Source of the DNA: Daphnia carinata
Lineage: Eukaryota > Arthropoda > Branchiopoda > Diplostraca > Daphniidae
NCBI RefSeq assembly: GCF_022539665.2
Contig: NW_026712555.1
Location: 1-30,392 of the forward strand
Direction of reading: 5' to 3'
Length of the DNA stretch: 30,392 nt
The notes below the pieces were generated by a model, which searched no databases, was not told where the DNA came from, and saw nothing but the letters and a program-made list of their open reading frames with translations. This document shows positions 10,726-20,939 of the stretch, in pieces. The translations under genes and the position numbers were made by a program. Every line of letters starts with the position of its first letter. The stretch's first letter is position 1.

Positions 10726-12015
10726 TCAAGCACACAATCCATCGTTGTTTGAAGTCGAAGCTGGACAGGCAGATCCAGCGGCTCCTTGGGCGTAAACTGG
10801 GGAATTGACATAATTTCCAGTCGGTCCATAGTTACAGACATAGAGCCTATTGTAGGGAAAATCTTCTCCAAAAGTCTGGCCACATCAAAGACAGGATCAG
10901 CGTCAAAGTTCAATTGCTTAAGAAGAAAAAATGTCTTACAGCAGTCGATTGATAGTAAGCCACTCCACAGCCTACGGTATAAGTAGTCGCCCATACAACT
11001 TGAGTGTAATGTCCAATAACAGCGGGTGGATTTGATCTATACCATGAGATATTATGAGAATTAACACTCCTACAGTAGAAAATGCTCGGTTTGGTATTTT
11101 CTTACGGAAAGCTTGTGACATAAGCAGGTGTCATGTCAAAAACTTCATTATACCAAGACGTAACAGCTGCAGGCCAATCAGAGGAGTCTAGCACGTCGGC
11201 AGAAGCCCCAGAAATGTAAATATTCTGACCCACTCGGAATCGGGCTATTGGTATATAAAAACCGTGTCAAATATCGAAATTAAATAGGCTGATTCTGGAC
11301 AAAGTATAGCGTATTTAACAATTTTACTTACGGACGTTACGGCACTTGTCGTGGTTAAATACGCACTGCTGGGCGTGCGTTTGCGCCATTACGGCCAATT
11401 CTTCATCCCAGATCTTAACAAAAAACAAACATTGAAGATATCATAACATTTCAAAGGCACTTAGAATATGTTTTTACGGTGAAAAATACAAGGAGTTTTT
11501 ACATACCAATTGCCTTATGTTAGACGCCGATGGCTGAGGACCTGGAGTTCCGCTGGTCTCGAGACCCTTGGCAACTTTGCGCCGGTAATCGTTATGCGTC
11601 TGTAAAATGATGTCAATTTCTTCGGCGTTGACGCTCGATTTCGTTGGATACGATGGTAAACAAGCTGCTCCCCAGGTTAAATTCTATTTGTAACAAAATG
11701 AATATCATGAATTTATTATCATTACCATTGAATATCTTTAAGAGTATACCGAATATTTGCAGAGGGTATTTTCGGTAGGAACGCTGCACGTAGCAATGTT
11801 GCAGTATGCATTTTGAGCTGTGCGGCTCTTAGTTAGCTGCAACACCACCTGGGCCTCCTTTTCATACAAAAATGATTAATTAAGCATCAGAATGGTTAAA
11901 AACAAGTTTGAATATAAGCGAAAATGTACACATAGATTTTTTTTTCATGAAAAATACTTACTCCGCAAGCGGATAGGATGACGGTGATCACCAAGGATAC
12001 AGCGAAAAGTTTCAT
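10726..12015 (-). CDS. CAP-superfamily (venom allergen 5-like) secreted protein
   Basis: Seven-exon gene assembled from splice sites and protein motifs. Exons: 12015-11962, 11857-11750, 11683-11507, 11413-11332, 11244-11106, 11036-10940, 10875-10726. Every intron has GT...AG ends and every phase joins; the total is 268 codons plus TGA. Exon 1 encodes a signal peptide (MKLFAVSLVITVILSACG). Exon 3 has the family's HNDYRRKVAKGLE, exon 4 the region with THAQQC, exon 6 the CRISP-1 signature GHYTQVVW and exon 7 the second signature LYVCNYGPTGNY. Both conserved histidines and several cysteines are present, so the cysteine-stabilised CAP fold should form. Secreted CAP proteins (PR-1/Ag5/CRISP) bind lipids or act in defence, reproduction or venoms; which applies here is unknown. 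Most introns are short (61-106 bases). It is intact and probably functional. Confidence 0.9.
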
Positions 12016-12050
12016 TTCGACTAGAGTAGAACAAGCAAACAATGCTCTGT

Positions 12051-12059
12051 GTATATAAG
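12051..12059 (-). promoter_or_regulatory. TATA box of the CAP gene
   Basis: CTTATATAC on the minus strand lies about 36-44 bases before the ATG; a start site is expected near 12025-12030 at TCTACTC, giving a very short leader. Confidence 0.5.
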
Positions 12060-13513
12060 CTGTTTCACACCTCATTATTTATACATTTATTTTTCCCGGA
12101 TTGTAAGCGTATCACAAAATTTGGAACGCAAGTGTTTAATTCGAAACGGATCCAGCTGCATTTAGAACAGCACAAAGGAGTTGACTGAAACAAAGCTTGC
12201 GCTCCAATTAAAACTAGTGCACCTTAGAATACGAAAAACACAAAATAAGTGCAACAAACTTACTAGGGTGACGTGTTCGTCTGTAAAAAAACGGATCTAA
12301 TGAAATCTAGGTCGTATTGCAATGTTAGCGTCCGGGTCGGGGGTTGACGAACGGAACTAGGTCACCACATGTTGGCACTTACGTGTTGAATAAATCCGTA
12401 GCGCGTGACATTTTTTTCGCCGTAGATCTCAATGAAAAGATCGTGATAAACGCAGCAGGCATATGTTGTTCCCTTTTTTTCTCTGTAAAAAAACAACGAC
12501 AACAAACAAGCGGCAAAATGTTTCTGCGCTAAGTTGGAGTGTTGATACACGAGCTAGAATTGCGACACTGACTAAGGCAGTTGGGCTGTGATACGAAAGA
12601 AGTGGTTATTGGCTATCTCAACGTGAAGGAGCTCCTAGAAAAGAAGTTCCTCTTGTTAAGGAGAGCAGTTACGTTTGTTTGGGGAAAGATAACAATAATT
12701 GTTTATTCAACTGATGCACGTTATGACGGTCTAATTGCTTAAGTATGGGAATTAGCGCTTTAAGATTTGTAAGTTCTAACGGCTTAACCCAATAGGTAGA
12801 CTAAATTTAATAGTCATAGCAGACAATGTAACTGGTCTGTAGTGATGGGCAAGAAGATGGCGGTTAGTATCAAGTCTCATAAAGTTATGAAAAGATTTGG
12901 CTAGTCAACTTGCAAATCATGCATGTATTCTGAATCAGCGTAAAAATTCAAATTTCAATTCAAATACCTACCTTTGTTGAGGTAGAGGTATATCTCTGCC
13001 TTTGTTCCTTCTTCCTACCAGAGCTCGGCAAGATTCTGAGACAAGGCTTACTAGCGGAAGCTACTGGCATGATACACGATTTGTTTTGTTTTTTCAGCTT
13101 CGTGTCCGTATCTTCTGACAGAAGGCCTATCTCAGGTTTTGCTTAATAAGAAATCGTATCCTGTGAACTTATCTCAACCCTCCTGTTTTCAGTTTTTGAT
13201 ATTTTGAAAATGTTTGTGATGTTCACACATCTCTTATCCGGTACCTGGTATATTCCTGAAATAAATTTTCCCATCTATTCCATAAAAGAATTGAATAAAA
13301 TTGACCAAATCATACAAATATGATTGAACTAAATTTTTTATAATGGGATTTTTATATCTGCTTCTTTCATTATTTTTTCTGGAAATATGAATTTTAAAAT
13401 ACTGCTTATTTCATGTATATATTAAAACTTTTGTCTTGGTATACCAAACGTTCTCTTGGAATATAACGGCTAAAGCCGTTTTTTAAATCTAAGTATTTGT
13501 AAGTCATCCAACA
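12060..13513. other. Intergenic DNA between CAP gene and its partial copy
   Basis: No supported gene. Short open frames on both strands at 12344-12550 overlap each other and show no family features. Confidence 0.4.
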
Positions 13514-13898
13514 CATTTTTTAAAAGTTGTGCATTTTTCAAGCGCACAACCCGTCGTTGTTTGAAGTCGACGCTGGTCTAGCGGCTCCTTGTGCGTTAAC
13601 TGGGAAACCAACATAATTTCCATAGTTACAGACATAGAGCCTAATGTAGGGAAACTCTTCGCCAAAATTCTGCCGACATCAAAGACAGGATCAGCGTCAA
13701 CATTAAATTACTACTTAAGACAAGAAAATTTCTTACAGCAGTCGATTGATATATGCATCTCCACAGCCTTTAGTACAGGTGGAAGTCCATACAACTTGAA
13801 TGTAATGGCCGATAAAAGCAGATGGGCTTTATCCACATCATCAGATATTATAAGAATTAACGCTCCCACAGTAAAAAATATGCGATTTGGTAAAATTG
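13514..13898 (-). pseudogene. Partial duplicate of CAP exons 6-7
   Basis: This segment matches 10706-11098 of the CAP gene across the 3' flank, exon 7, intron 6, exon 6 and part of intron 5, then diverges. The retained introns show it is a DNA duplication, not a retrocopy. Exon 7 (13669-13538) is still open, with EFPYIRLYVCNYG and two small in-frame losses against the parent. Exon 6 (from about 13833 to 13737) keeps the core GHYIQVVW but has a one-base loss near 13750, and the acceptor TAG of the parent is TGG here. Exons 1-5 are absent. It cannot make a CAP protein. The plus-strand frame at 13589-13987 is a shadow. Confidence 0.8.
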
Positions 13899-14349
13899 AT
13901 GAAACCAAATTGGCATTTCTCTCTGCTTCGAGTTCTTTGATGTCTGTTAACTTGTGCGCAATTCGATATACAGTACAGCAAAGCTGAACGTCTCCCTGAC
14001 GGCCATCTAAGAGTTACCGTTGACGCCATCGGGAAAGGGACTTTCAAAAGAAGAGGTCGGAATTATCGTTTAATTCGACGGTATTTAATTAGGAATGAAA
14101 ATTAGCTGATAGGGCGTCAATGTTTTTACGTCAACGTGCAGTTTAACTGTTTAACGAATCGGAGCCGTCCACACAAAGCTTGTGTTAACAAGGCACTTGC
14201 TTGTGCATAGTCTGTCGCCAGAAAATAAAAGCACAGCAATTGCTTTGCTTTATGGTAAGGACCATCGCTCACAAATGGAAGTAGTGTTGGCTATACTTTG
14301 TCACTTGCACATCGTTAGGGCGAAATAATTTCTTTTGCATCACAATATA
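13899..14349. other. Intergenic / upstream region of the small spliced gene
   Basis: No supported gene. It is probably the upstream region of the next entry; no clear TATA box was found. Confidence 0.35.
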
Positions 14350-14706
14350 ATGTCTGTAAATAACGAAAGTAAGTGTACTGTAATTTAACTGTGTCAGCAC
14401 TTGAATCTGCTGTATTGTGCGTCAAAATCGAAAATACACTGCGTCCGAAATTGTACAAACTGTTTTGTTCGTTTTTCGTTTTTTTTTTGTCTTTTGGTTA
14501 ACCAAAAGTTATTTTTATTGTAAATAATTAAATTTAGCAATAATAATTTTTTTTCTATTTCAACAGAATTCTCGCAGCTAACATATCTGATACCTGGTGA
14601 TCTTCAAATTACCATATTGCACCAAAATAAATGGCAGCTACGTCACTTGCGCTTAAACATCGGAACACAGGACGGCAGGGTTGTTTTTCCAAGGCCCGTT
14701 TTTTAG
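14350..14706 (+). CDS. Small two-exon gene, weakly PC4-like
   Basis: Exon 1 (14350-14368) reads MSVNNE and ends at a strong donor, GTAAGTGT. A 198-base intron ends in a long T-rich tract and TTTCAACAG at 14566. Exon 2 continues in phase (KFSQLTYLIPGDLQ) to a TAG at 14704-14706, giving 52 residues. The same frame stays open after the TAG to about 14876 (RIDEAEWKFLAGSFERI). That pattern, a basic/aromatic strand region (NKWQLRHLRL), DGRVVFPRP, then an acidic helix with an EW pair, loosely recalls the single-stranded DNA-binding PC4/p15 coactivator fold, but I cannot confirm this. If so, the TAG truncates the domain and the copy is damaged. Splice sites and phase support a real gene or a recent pseudogene. 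Confidence 0.42.
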
Positions 14707-14876
14707 CTTCGTATTGATGAAGCCGAGTGGAAATTTTTGGCTGGCAGTTTTGAACGGATAGCGAAAACAAATATCTATTTTGAAAGGATAGTGAAGAGAG
14801 GTATCTTACGTTTGTCTTTCATTCCGAAGTGCCTTGGAAATAAAGAACGTATTTTAACCTACCTTCTTTTTCATTG

Positions 14877-15815
14877 ATTTTAAAAATTAATTGTGTGCTA
14901 TTTTTCAAATTCCTAGTTTTATCCGCAGAAATGGATGAATTTTACACTTGTGTGAAGTAGAAAGGACGACAAAAGGTCGGATATCAAATTTATTGATCGC
15001 TCTATGCTTGGTTTAATCTATCATCTCTTCATCTCTGCAAGCAGAGTGCAGCAGTTCACGGTGGATTTCTGGTGTCAACATATGGTGGTGTGAACAGTGA
15101 TTAGCTGAAGCAACGCCTCTTTCTGTTCACTATAAGATCCGTTTCGTATCACTGCCAAAACGTCAACAGCGACTGATGTCGCACAACGGGCATTTCCTTG
15201 GAATCGAGCTGAAATCCTCACAAACAACATCCGTACACACACATACACATCATTCACAACAAGAATTTTGACTAGATTATTGAAGTAAAAAAAATAATGC
15301 AAGCCGTGTAGTTTTAATTGCCAAAATGGGCAATCAATAAAATCCTTGAAGAAGTCCCCAACATGTTACATATTAGTGCGTTTACCAGTTGAGTTGTGGC
15401 GAGTAGTTTTAAGTAAGATTGTCGTAGGCGCCGTTTTTTGGCTGCGATTATTGGGGCCTTTAAAATCAAGAAATTAAATAAAAACACCTTGTGGTTAAAG
15501 CACATTTTATGAAAGCAACTAGTAAGACTGAAATACAGTAAAATCTGGTATGCGCGTTGTCTCTTGTAGCTCCGTACATTTCACAAACAAACTTACGCAG
15601 TACCGAACAAATGACGGCAAGCGTGACCGGATGGCACAACCTATGAGACTCCAACTAAATAATTATAAATTGCAGTTTTTTCAGTCCAATTGCAATAACC
15701 AACGAAGGTTAAGTACCACACTACGAAGCTCTCCGTTTTTGGAGCAAAATTGATAGCCAACTCGTAACTGCTTGTGTCCATAGTTAACTAAGCTGTACAG
15801 AGGTTTCTTAGTAAC
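14877..15815. other. Intergenic DNA with weak coding-like traces
   Basis: No supported gene. A minus-strand stretch near 15090-15220 (ATSVAVDVLAVIRNGSYSEQ) has some coding texture, but no start, splice site or family could be assigned. The overlapping frames around 15466-15753 on both strands look like chance. Confidence 0.35.
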
Positions 15816-16102
15816 TTATTTGGCAATGAATTCCGGTGGTTTCGTTCCACAACGTTCAGTCCGAGGTTGTATATTAAGTGCTCGATTTACATCCTTTTCC
15901 AAGTTAGACCATTCCTCTTCTGAAACCCTGTTGATAATGTGAATGGCGGGGCAAAGAGGAGTTTTCACAAAGATGGAAACCCTCCATCATCAGTCGATTC
16001 CTAGTACACCATGCTCAGACCACTCAGTTGTATAGTAAAAAAGTTCGATTTGTTCTGATTGTTCGGCTATATACTTTTTCCCGAAATAAACATGATGGTA
16101 AA
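15816..16102 (-). pseudogene. Unknown coding sequence cut by element B
   Basis: One minus-strand frame runs from the LTR junction to a TAA at 15816-15818, interrupted only by two adjacent TGA codons (15987-15992). Before them it reads FGKKYIAEQSEQIELFYY, after them FVKTPLCPAIHIINRV and then EEEWSNLEKDVNRALNI, ending PPEFIAK. The texture is convincingly protein-like. I do not recognise the family. The LTR of element B begins at 16103 inside or beside this frame, so the upstream part of the gene should lie on the far side of the nested insertions, outside the window. The paired stops suggest it was already dead, or that an intron is missed. Confidence 0.42.
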
Positions 16103-16437
16103 TGTTACGGATGTAGCCGACGCGGGACCCAAAAACCAGGACAGCGAGACAGGTAGCCGCGTAGACGTTAGGACAGATGGGTAATTCCAAAGCTCAGGCA
16201 AGACGAAGTGTATTTGTCAGGGCAACACTTTCACAAGTTCAACACAATTACACACACAAGTACGCGAAGGGAAGCCAGCGGTAGCGCAAAGCTCCTTCTT
16301 TCAACCACACAGTAGACGGCGAGGTTCCAGACTGCCCTCCGTGACTGGGAGCAGACGACCCGTCGCCTACTTACCGGTTGGCCATCTATTGAGGGGGTAT
16401 TTGACAGGACACTGTTATGAGATATGAAACTGTAACA
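16103..16437 (-). repeat. 3' LTR of element B (335 bp)
   Basis: Begins TGTTACGG and ends CTGTAACA on the plus strand. Bases 16103-16366 are identical to 23008-23271. The outer (U3) 71 bases, 16367-16437, are short and lack the minisatellite seen in the right-hand LTR. The polypurine tract abuts its U3 end. Confidence 0.93.
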
Positions 16438-16451
16438 TTCGGCCCTTCCTG
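16438..16451 (-). promoter_or_regulatory. Polypurine tract of element B
   Basis: On the minus strand CAGGAAGGGCCGAA directly precedes the LTR start TGTTACAG. It is identical to the tract of element A. Confidence 0.85.
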
Positions 16452-16899
16452 ACTCGAAGTTACACACGAACAATACAAATAAAACACAGAGGGTTTTCTG
16501 GAACTTCGAAATGTCCCTCACAGAAAAGAAGACAAACGACGAACAAAAAAAAAAAAGAAACACTATCGACTACTCGAGAAGAGAAAAGAGAAAAAAAAAG
16601 GTACGAGAAAATGAAAAAAAAAAAAAAAATAATAAATTCTCCCTAAGGCTCACGGCTCTTCACACGCACCCAAATGACGGCGATTTACCAAAGCAAAAAA
16701 CAATTAACAAATAACACCCGCATCAAAAAGAAGAATGAGAAGAAAAATGAGAAAAAAAACGACGACTTATCAAAACAAAAGAAAACAAAACATCAAATGA
16801 CATCATCCCTCCCCCCCCCCCAAAAAAAAGAAAAAAAACACCGTACAAAACCAATAACTCTCCCAAAAAACAAGATAGAGAAGGAAGAGCGTGTACGTG
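16452..16899 (-). other. 3' untranslated segment of element B
   Basis: Low-complexity DNA, A-rich on the plus strand, with a C10 run near 16811-16820. No coding signal; the short Lys-rich frames here are artefacts of the A runs. Confidence 0.6.
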
Positions 16900-18378
16900 T
16901 TATGTTTGGTAGTCGTTCATCCATGCAGGTCTTTTTGTCCGTCTCCCAGCTCTTGTAGTTGTTGTTGGCACGTTTCCTTGTGGAGGCTCTTCCGACTCGG
17001 ACGAAGATGAGTCGCTCGAAGAAGGCGAAGATGAAGATGAAGATGAGGACTCGTCGATTGCCACATCTTCCGAAGCGTCCCACTCCACATCCGACCGACC
17101 ATGGAAGCGACGAATCTGGCAGACGTGGACGTTAAAACGCCTGTACGATGACTTCTTCCGTTGCGCGGGCAGATCTTCGACTAGGTAGGTTGTTTGTGAC
17201 AGCTTCCGCACCACCTGGAACGGCCCCACAAATTTAGGAAGAAATTTCTTGGTGGAATTTTTCTTTCTTGGCTTCCGTCGAACTAGGACAAGGTCACCTT
17301 GAAGAAACTCGGGTTCCGGCCTCCGAACTCGATCCGTTCTTTCCTTACTTTTTCTTTGTTTTTCCACGATGCGCAAACGAGCTGACGACCTCCATTCCGA
17401 AACGCGTGACAAAAAAGTGGCATGTGGTTCTTCTTCGTTCTTTGGCCATGGAAAAAGATTTTCTATGGCTAGGACAGGTGGACGACCATTCACTAGTTCA
17501 AACGGCGTTACCTCGGTTGTGGCTTGGCGGGCAGTATTGATAGCATACGTTGCGGCTGCTAAATGTAAGTCCCAATCCGTATGTTCGGGATTGACAAAGG
17601 CGCACAATGCAAGTGTTAGCGTACGATTGACTCTTTCCACTAATCCATTAGTCTCCGGATGCTCTGCAGTGGCCAAAATGTGTTTAATATGCCAGCGCGT
17701 CACCCATTCGGAAAACATCTGGGACGTGAAGGCTGATCCCTGGTCGCTAACAATACGTTGCGGTGTACCGTGGCGAAAGATAATGTTCGTCTCGAGGAAC
17801 GACGTAACAAATTTTGTCGACGTGTCAGGTACAGCAGCCACCTCGACCCACTTCGACAAATAGTCTATCGAAACAATTATGTGACGATTACCAGCAGCAG
17901 TAACCTTAAACGGGCCCAAGTGATCGATTCCGATAAGCTGGAACGGAGAAGACGGTGGTTCGATGGGCTGTAGTCGACCAACCACCTGACCAATTGCGTG
18001 TTTGTGTGTTTGGCAAAAAGAACAAGATTGTACAAAAATTTTTACGCTCCTACCCAGCCGTGGCCACCAAAATCGACTTTTAATTTTAAAAAGAGTTCTC
18101 TCCACACCCTGATGTCCAGATGAAGGAGAATCATGACATGCTTCCAAGATTTTTCTACGAAGGATAGAGGGAATAACGAGTAGCAACTTTCTACCAGAGT
18201 GTTTGTTTTTTTTATACAGAATTTTACTACGGATGACAAAAACTTGGGACATTTTACAGGGCGTAAGGGTTTCTAACGCTACAAATATTTTCCGTAGCTG
18301 GCCGTCTTGTTGTTGCAAGAGGGCGAGCTCTTTGAGGCATAACCCACTTCGGGTTCTTTTACGGTGACTGCTAGACAA
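16900..18378 (-). CDS. pol: Integrase of element B
   Basis: C-terminal part of Pol, 492 codons open; it joins retroelement DNA ends to the host chromosome. The zinc-binding HHCC module is visible (H82, H89, C119, C122), followed by the DDE catalytic triad D152 (GIDHLGPF), D212 (VSDQGSAF) and E248 (ETNGLVERVN), and a GPF module (KFVGPFQVV) near residue 390. A Ser/acidic tail follows. This frame overlaps the RT/RNase H frame by 100 bases and lies at -1 to it. In element A the two parts are continuous in one frame, and there is no slippery heptamer in this overlap, so the break near 18330-18345 is most likely a one-base mutation, not programmed. The first ATG-like start is not used as such; the product is part of the polyprotein. 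Confidence 0.95.
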   Translation of the reverse strand: MSSSHRKRTRSGLCLKELALLQQQDGQLRKIFVALETLTPCKMSQVFVIRSKILYKKNKHSGRKLLLVIPSILRRKILEACHDSPSSGHQGVERTLFKIKSRFWWPRLGRSVKIFVQSCSFCQTHKHAIGQVVGRLQPIEPPSSPFQLIGIDHLGPFKVTAAGNRHIIVSIDYLSKWVEVAAVPDTSTKFVTSFLETNIIFRHGTPQRIVSDQGSAFTSQMFSEWVTRWHIKHILATAEHPETNGLVERVNRTLTLALCAFVNPEHTDWDLHLAAATYAINTARQATTEVTPFELVNGRPPVLAIENLFPWPKNEEEPHATFLSRVSEWRSSARLRIVEKQRKSKERTDRVRRPEPEFLQGDLVLVRRKPRKKNSTKKFLPKFVGPFQVVRKLSQTTYLVEDLPAQRKKSSYRRFNVHVCQIRRFHGRSDVEWDASEDVAIDESSSSSSSSPSSSDSSSSESEEPPQGNVPTTTTRAGRRTKRPAWMNDYQT

Positions 18379-20939
18379 CCATCTGGCCGGGAATCAATGC
18401 CGTAAGCAGGGTTCCTGGACAGTGTGTCCGCAACAACATTATCAGTACCTTTCACATGCTCAATCGTGAAGGTAAACTCTTGTAAATCAAGCACCCATCT
18501 AGCGAATTTCCCCTTTAAGTCCCTTTTCCCCATCATCCACTTGACGGCTGAACTGTCCGTCTTAACAAAAAAATGTCTCCCATAAACATACGTGCGCAAC
18601 TTTTTGAGCGCCCACACCACCGCCAAGCATTCCAACTCATTGGCGTGATATCGTGTTTCGGTGTCCGACAGCCTTCTACTGATGAAAGTCACAGGTCGAT
18701 GTCCTTCACCAGTATCTTGCGTCAACACTGCTCCAAGACCAGTTTGACTTGCGTCAGTCTGAATAGTAACTTCTAGAGCGTCATCGAAATGAGCCAGAAC
18801 AGGAGCAGTCGTAAGACGCGCTACAATACTGCTCTTTGCGCCTTCGTGACGTTCCGTCCATCGCCAAACAGCATTCTTTTTGAGGAGAGCGTGCAAAGGG
18901 TGAGCCAATGACGCAAAATCAGGGACAAAACGCCGATAGTACGACGCAAGTCCAAGAAAACCTCGTAGTGATTTTAAATTCGTAACAGGCATGGAAGTCA
19001 AAGCGCGCACTTTCTCGCCTTCCGGATGAATGCCTTCCGCATCAATTACGTGTCCCAGATGGGATACCTTGGTTGCGCCGAAAACGCATTTGTCAATGTT
19101 TAGTGTCAAATTTGCTCGCTCTAGAGCTGTTAACACCAACTCCAGGCGTGTCAAATGCTCGTCAAAAGATCGACCAAAAACCAAGATATCATCTAAGTAA
19201 ACTAGGCACATATGCCACTTCAACCCAGCCAAAACTCTATCCATTAAACGTTGAAACGTCGCCGGAGCATTGCTCAACCCGAACGGTAGACGTGTAAACT
19301 GGTAAAGGCCGTCTGGAGTGACAAACGCTGTCTTCTCCCGGTCTTCCAACGCCACAGGCACCTGCCAATATCCGCTGGCCAAATCCAAGCAAGAAAAAAA
19401 TTGCGCACCTGCTAACCTGTCCAAAACATCGTCGATGCGAGGTAACGGATAAACATCACGTTTCGTTACCGCATTTAGACGTCTAAAATCAATACAAAAA
19501 CGATAGTCACCAGATTTTGCTTTACGAACTAAAACGACGGGTGAACTCCACGGGCTAAAAGATTCTTCGACAACACCGTCCTCTAACATCTCTTCAACCT
19601 TTTCCGCAATAATCTGACGCTCGAACGCTGATACCCTATATGGTGCAGATTTCACCGGACAAGCATTCCCCGTGTCAATATGATGTTCAACTTCAGTGGT
19701 TTGCCCAATTTCCCTTTTTGACTTCGGAAAGCATTTTCGTCGACGTTCAAGCATACCCATAAGTTTTCCACGTTGACCAGAGTCTAGTCCCTCCCCAATA
19801 TTAACCTGAGTGATGAATTTGGCTTCATCACCTATTGGAAGAACGGTGGTACAAATTTCAGAATCCCCGTCTGTCAAAGTAGACAACACGGCGTCATCGT
19901 TCAGTTCAACAGTACAAAAGAAATGCCGTCGCCTTAGTTTCAACTCCGCAGGGGAATAATTCACAAGGGGTATCTCCGTTAGTCCTCCATTTACCGTCAC
20001 GACACTGGCTGGTATCACCCACTCCTTTCCCGGCTTCGAACAACAATTAAACTTGACGAAAGCCGTACCAGATACATCTGACGACAATCTTCCCTTCACA
20101 AAGACCAGCGAGTTTGGGGGAACCACCTGGTGTCCATCTGCCTTAACTGGCATCCATCCACGTCGTTTCGAAGGCGATTCCTCCGCAAAAGACTCGATCA
20201 GACCGTCGCTTACGTCAAAATCTTCTTCATTACTCCCTTCTTCTTCCAAAAATATTCCCTCCCTGCTGCTTTCCTCGTTAATTATATGCACCTCTTCCGC
20301 CCATCGCACTCTCTTTTTCTCCTTCGTCAAAACTTCCTCTACCCCCTTTCCTTCGCCGTCTTCGATTTCCTTGTTTCCCTTCTTTAAATTTCCCTCAATT
20401 AACCCTATTTCCTCCCCCCTTACACCTTTCCCCGTTACGTTACTCTCCCCCCTTACTAGATCTAACTCCCTACTTTCCTGCGCCACTACACCCTTATTTT
20501 TCTCCTCGACTAACCCTTCCCCGACTAATTCAATTCTCCCTCCCCTTACTACAATGTTAGTTTTACTATTTACAATCCAGTCAACACCCAAGATTAACGC
20601 AAATGGAGCGGTCCTTAGTACGGTGACGGACTTGAGTTTGACAAAATTGTGCTTCCACTTAACGTTCAACGGTAGGGCTCCCTCAACACGCACAAGCTTA
20701 TTGTCGACGCCTCTCAATTTAGTTTTCGTGGAATTCCGATGAAGGTCCATAAATTTCCGTACGACGCTTAGCCGTACCGCACTAACGCTAGCCCCCGAGT
20801 CGACGAGTGCCGTAACTTCCCCAACTTTTTCTACCCAGACCTTGATAAGAGGCAAGGCTGGGCGACTTTCAGTGACAAAAAATCCCTTCAAGGGCGCCAT
20901 TGCCCTCGACGCACTACGCCGTCGTTTTTTGCCGGACAA
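18279..20939 (-). CDS. pol: Protease, reverse transcriptase and RNase H of element B
   Basis: An 886-codon frame without its own ATG at the 5' end; it is entered from gag by -1 frameshifting. Residues 47-50 are DSGA, the aspartic protease active site. A Glu/Lys-rich linker (about 130-270) follows. RT blocks include LDLASGYWQVP, EKTAFVT, PFGLSNAPATF and the catalytic YLDD at 19199-19188 (residue 581), a leucine variant of element A's YMDD. RNase H carries QTDAS (about residue 728), NELE, TDSS and ADTLSR. The frame ends 100 bases inside the integrase frame. Family assignment is certain. The 229-codon plus-strand frame at 20053-20742 is its antisense shadow. Confidence 0.96.
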   Translation of the reverse strand: MSGKKRRRSASRAMAPLKGFFVTESRPALPLIKVWVEKVGEVTALVDSGASVSAVRLSVVRKFMDLHRNSTKTKLRGVDNKLVRVEGALPLNVKWKHNFVKLKSVTVLRTAPFALILGVDWIVNSKTNIVVRGGRIELVGEGLVEEKNKGVVAQESRELDLVRGESNVTGKGVRGEEIGLIEGNLKKGNKEIEDGEGKGVEEVLTKEKKRVRWAEEVHIINEESSREGIFLEEEGSNEEDFDVSDGLIESFAEESPSKRRGWMPVKADGHQVVPPNSLVFVKGRLSSDVSGTAFVKFNCCSKPGKEWVIPASVVTVNGGLTEIPLVNYSPAELKLRRRHFFCTVELNDDAVLSTLTDGDSEICTTVLPIGDEAKFITQVNIGEGLDSGQRGKLMGMLERRRKCFPKSKREIGQTTEVEHHIDTGNACPVKSAPYRVSAFERQIIAEKVEEMLEDGVVEESFSPWSSPVVLVRKAKSGDYRFCIDFRRLNAVTKRDVYPLPRIDDVLDRLAGAQFFSCLDLASGYWQVPVALEDREKTAFVTPDGLYQFTRLPFGLSNAPATFQRLMDRVLAGLKWHMCLVYLDDILVFGRSFDEHLTRLELVLTALERANLTLNIDKCVFGATKVSHLGHVIDAEGIHPEGEKVRALTSMPVTNLKSLRGFLGLASYYRRFVPDFASLAHPLHALLKKNAVWRWTERHEGAKSSIVARLTTAPVLAHFDDALEVTIQTDASQTGLGAVLTQDTGEGHRPVTFISRRLSDTETRYHANELECLAVVWALKKLRTYVYGRHFFVKTDSSAVKWMMGKRDLKGKFARWVLDLQEFTFTIEHVKGTDNVVADTLSRNPAYGIDSRPDGCLAVTVKEPEVGYASKSSPSCNNKTASYGKYL

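Noticed and set aside
13589-13987. Plus-strand frame of 132 codons
   Set aside because: Antisense to the partial CAP copy, whose exon and intron structure explains the sequence.
20053-20742. Plus-strand frame of 229 codons inside pol
   Set aside because: Antisense shadow of the acidic linker and protease region of element B; Ser/Pro-rich from reversed Glu/Lys codons.
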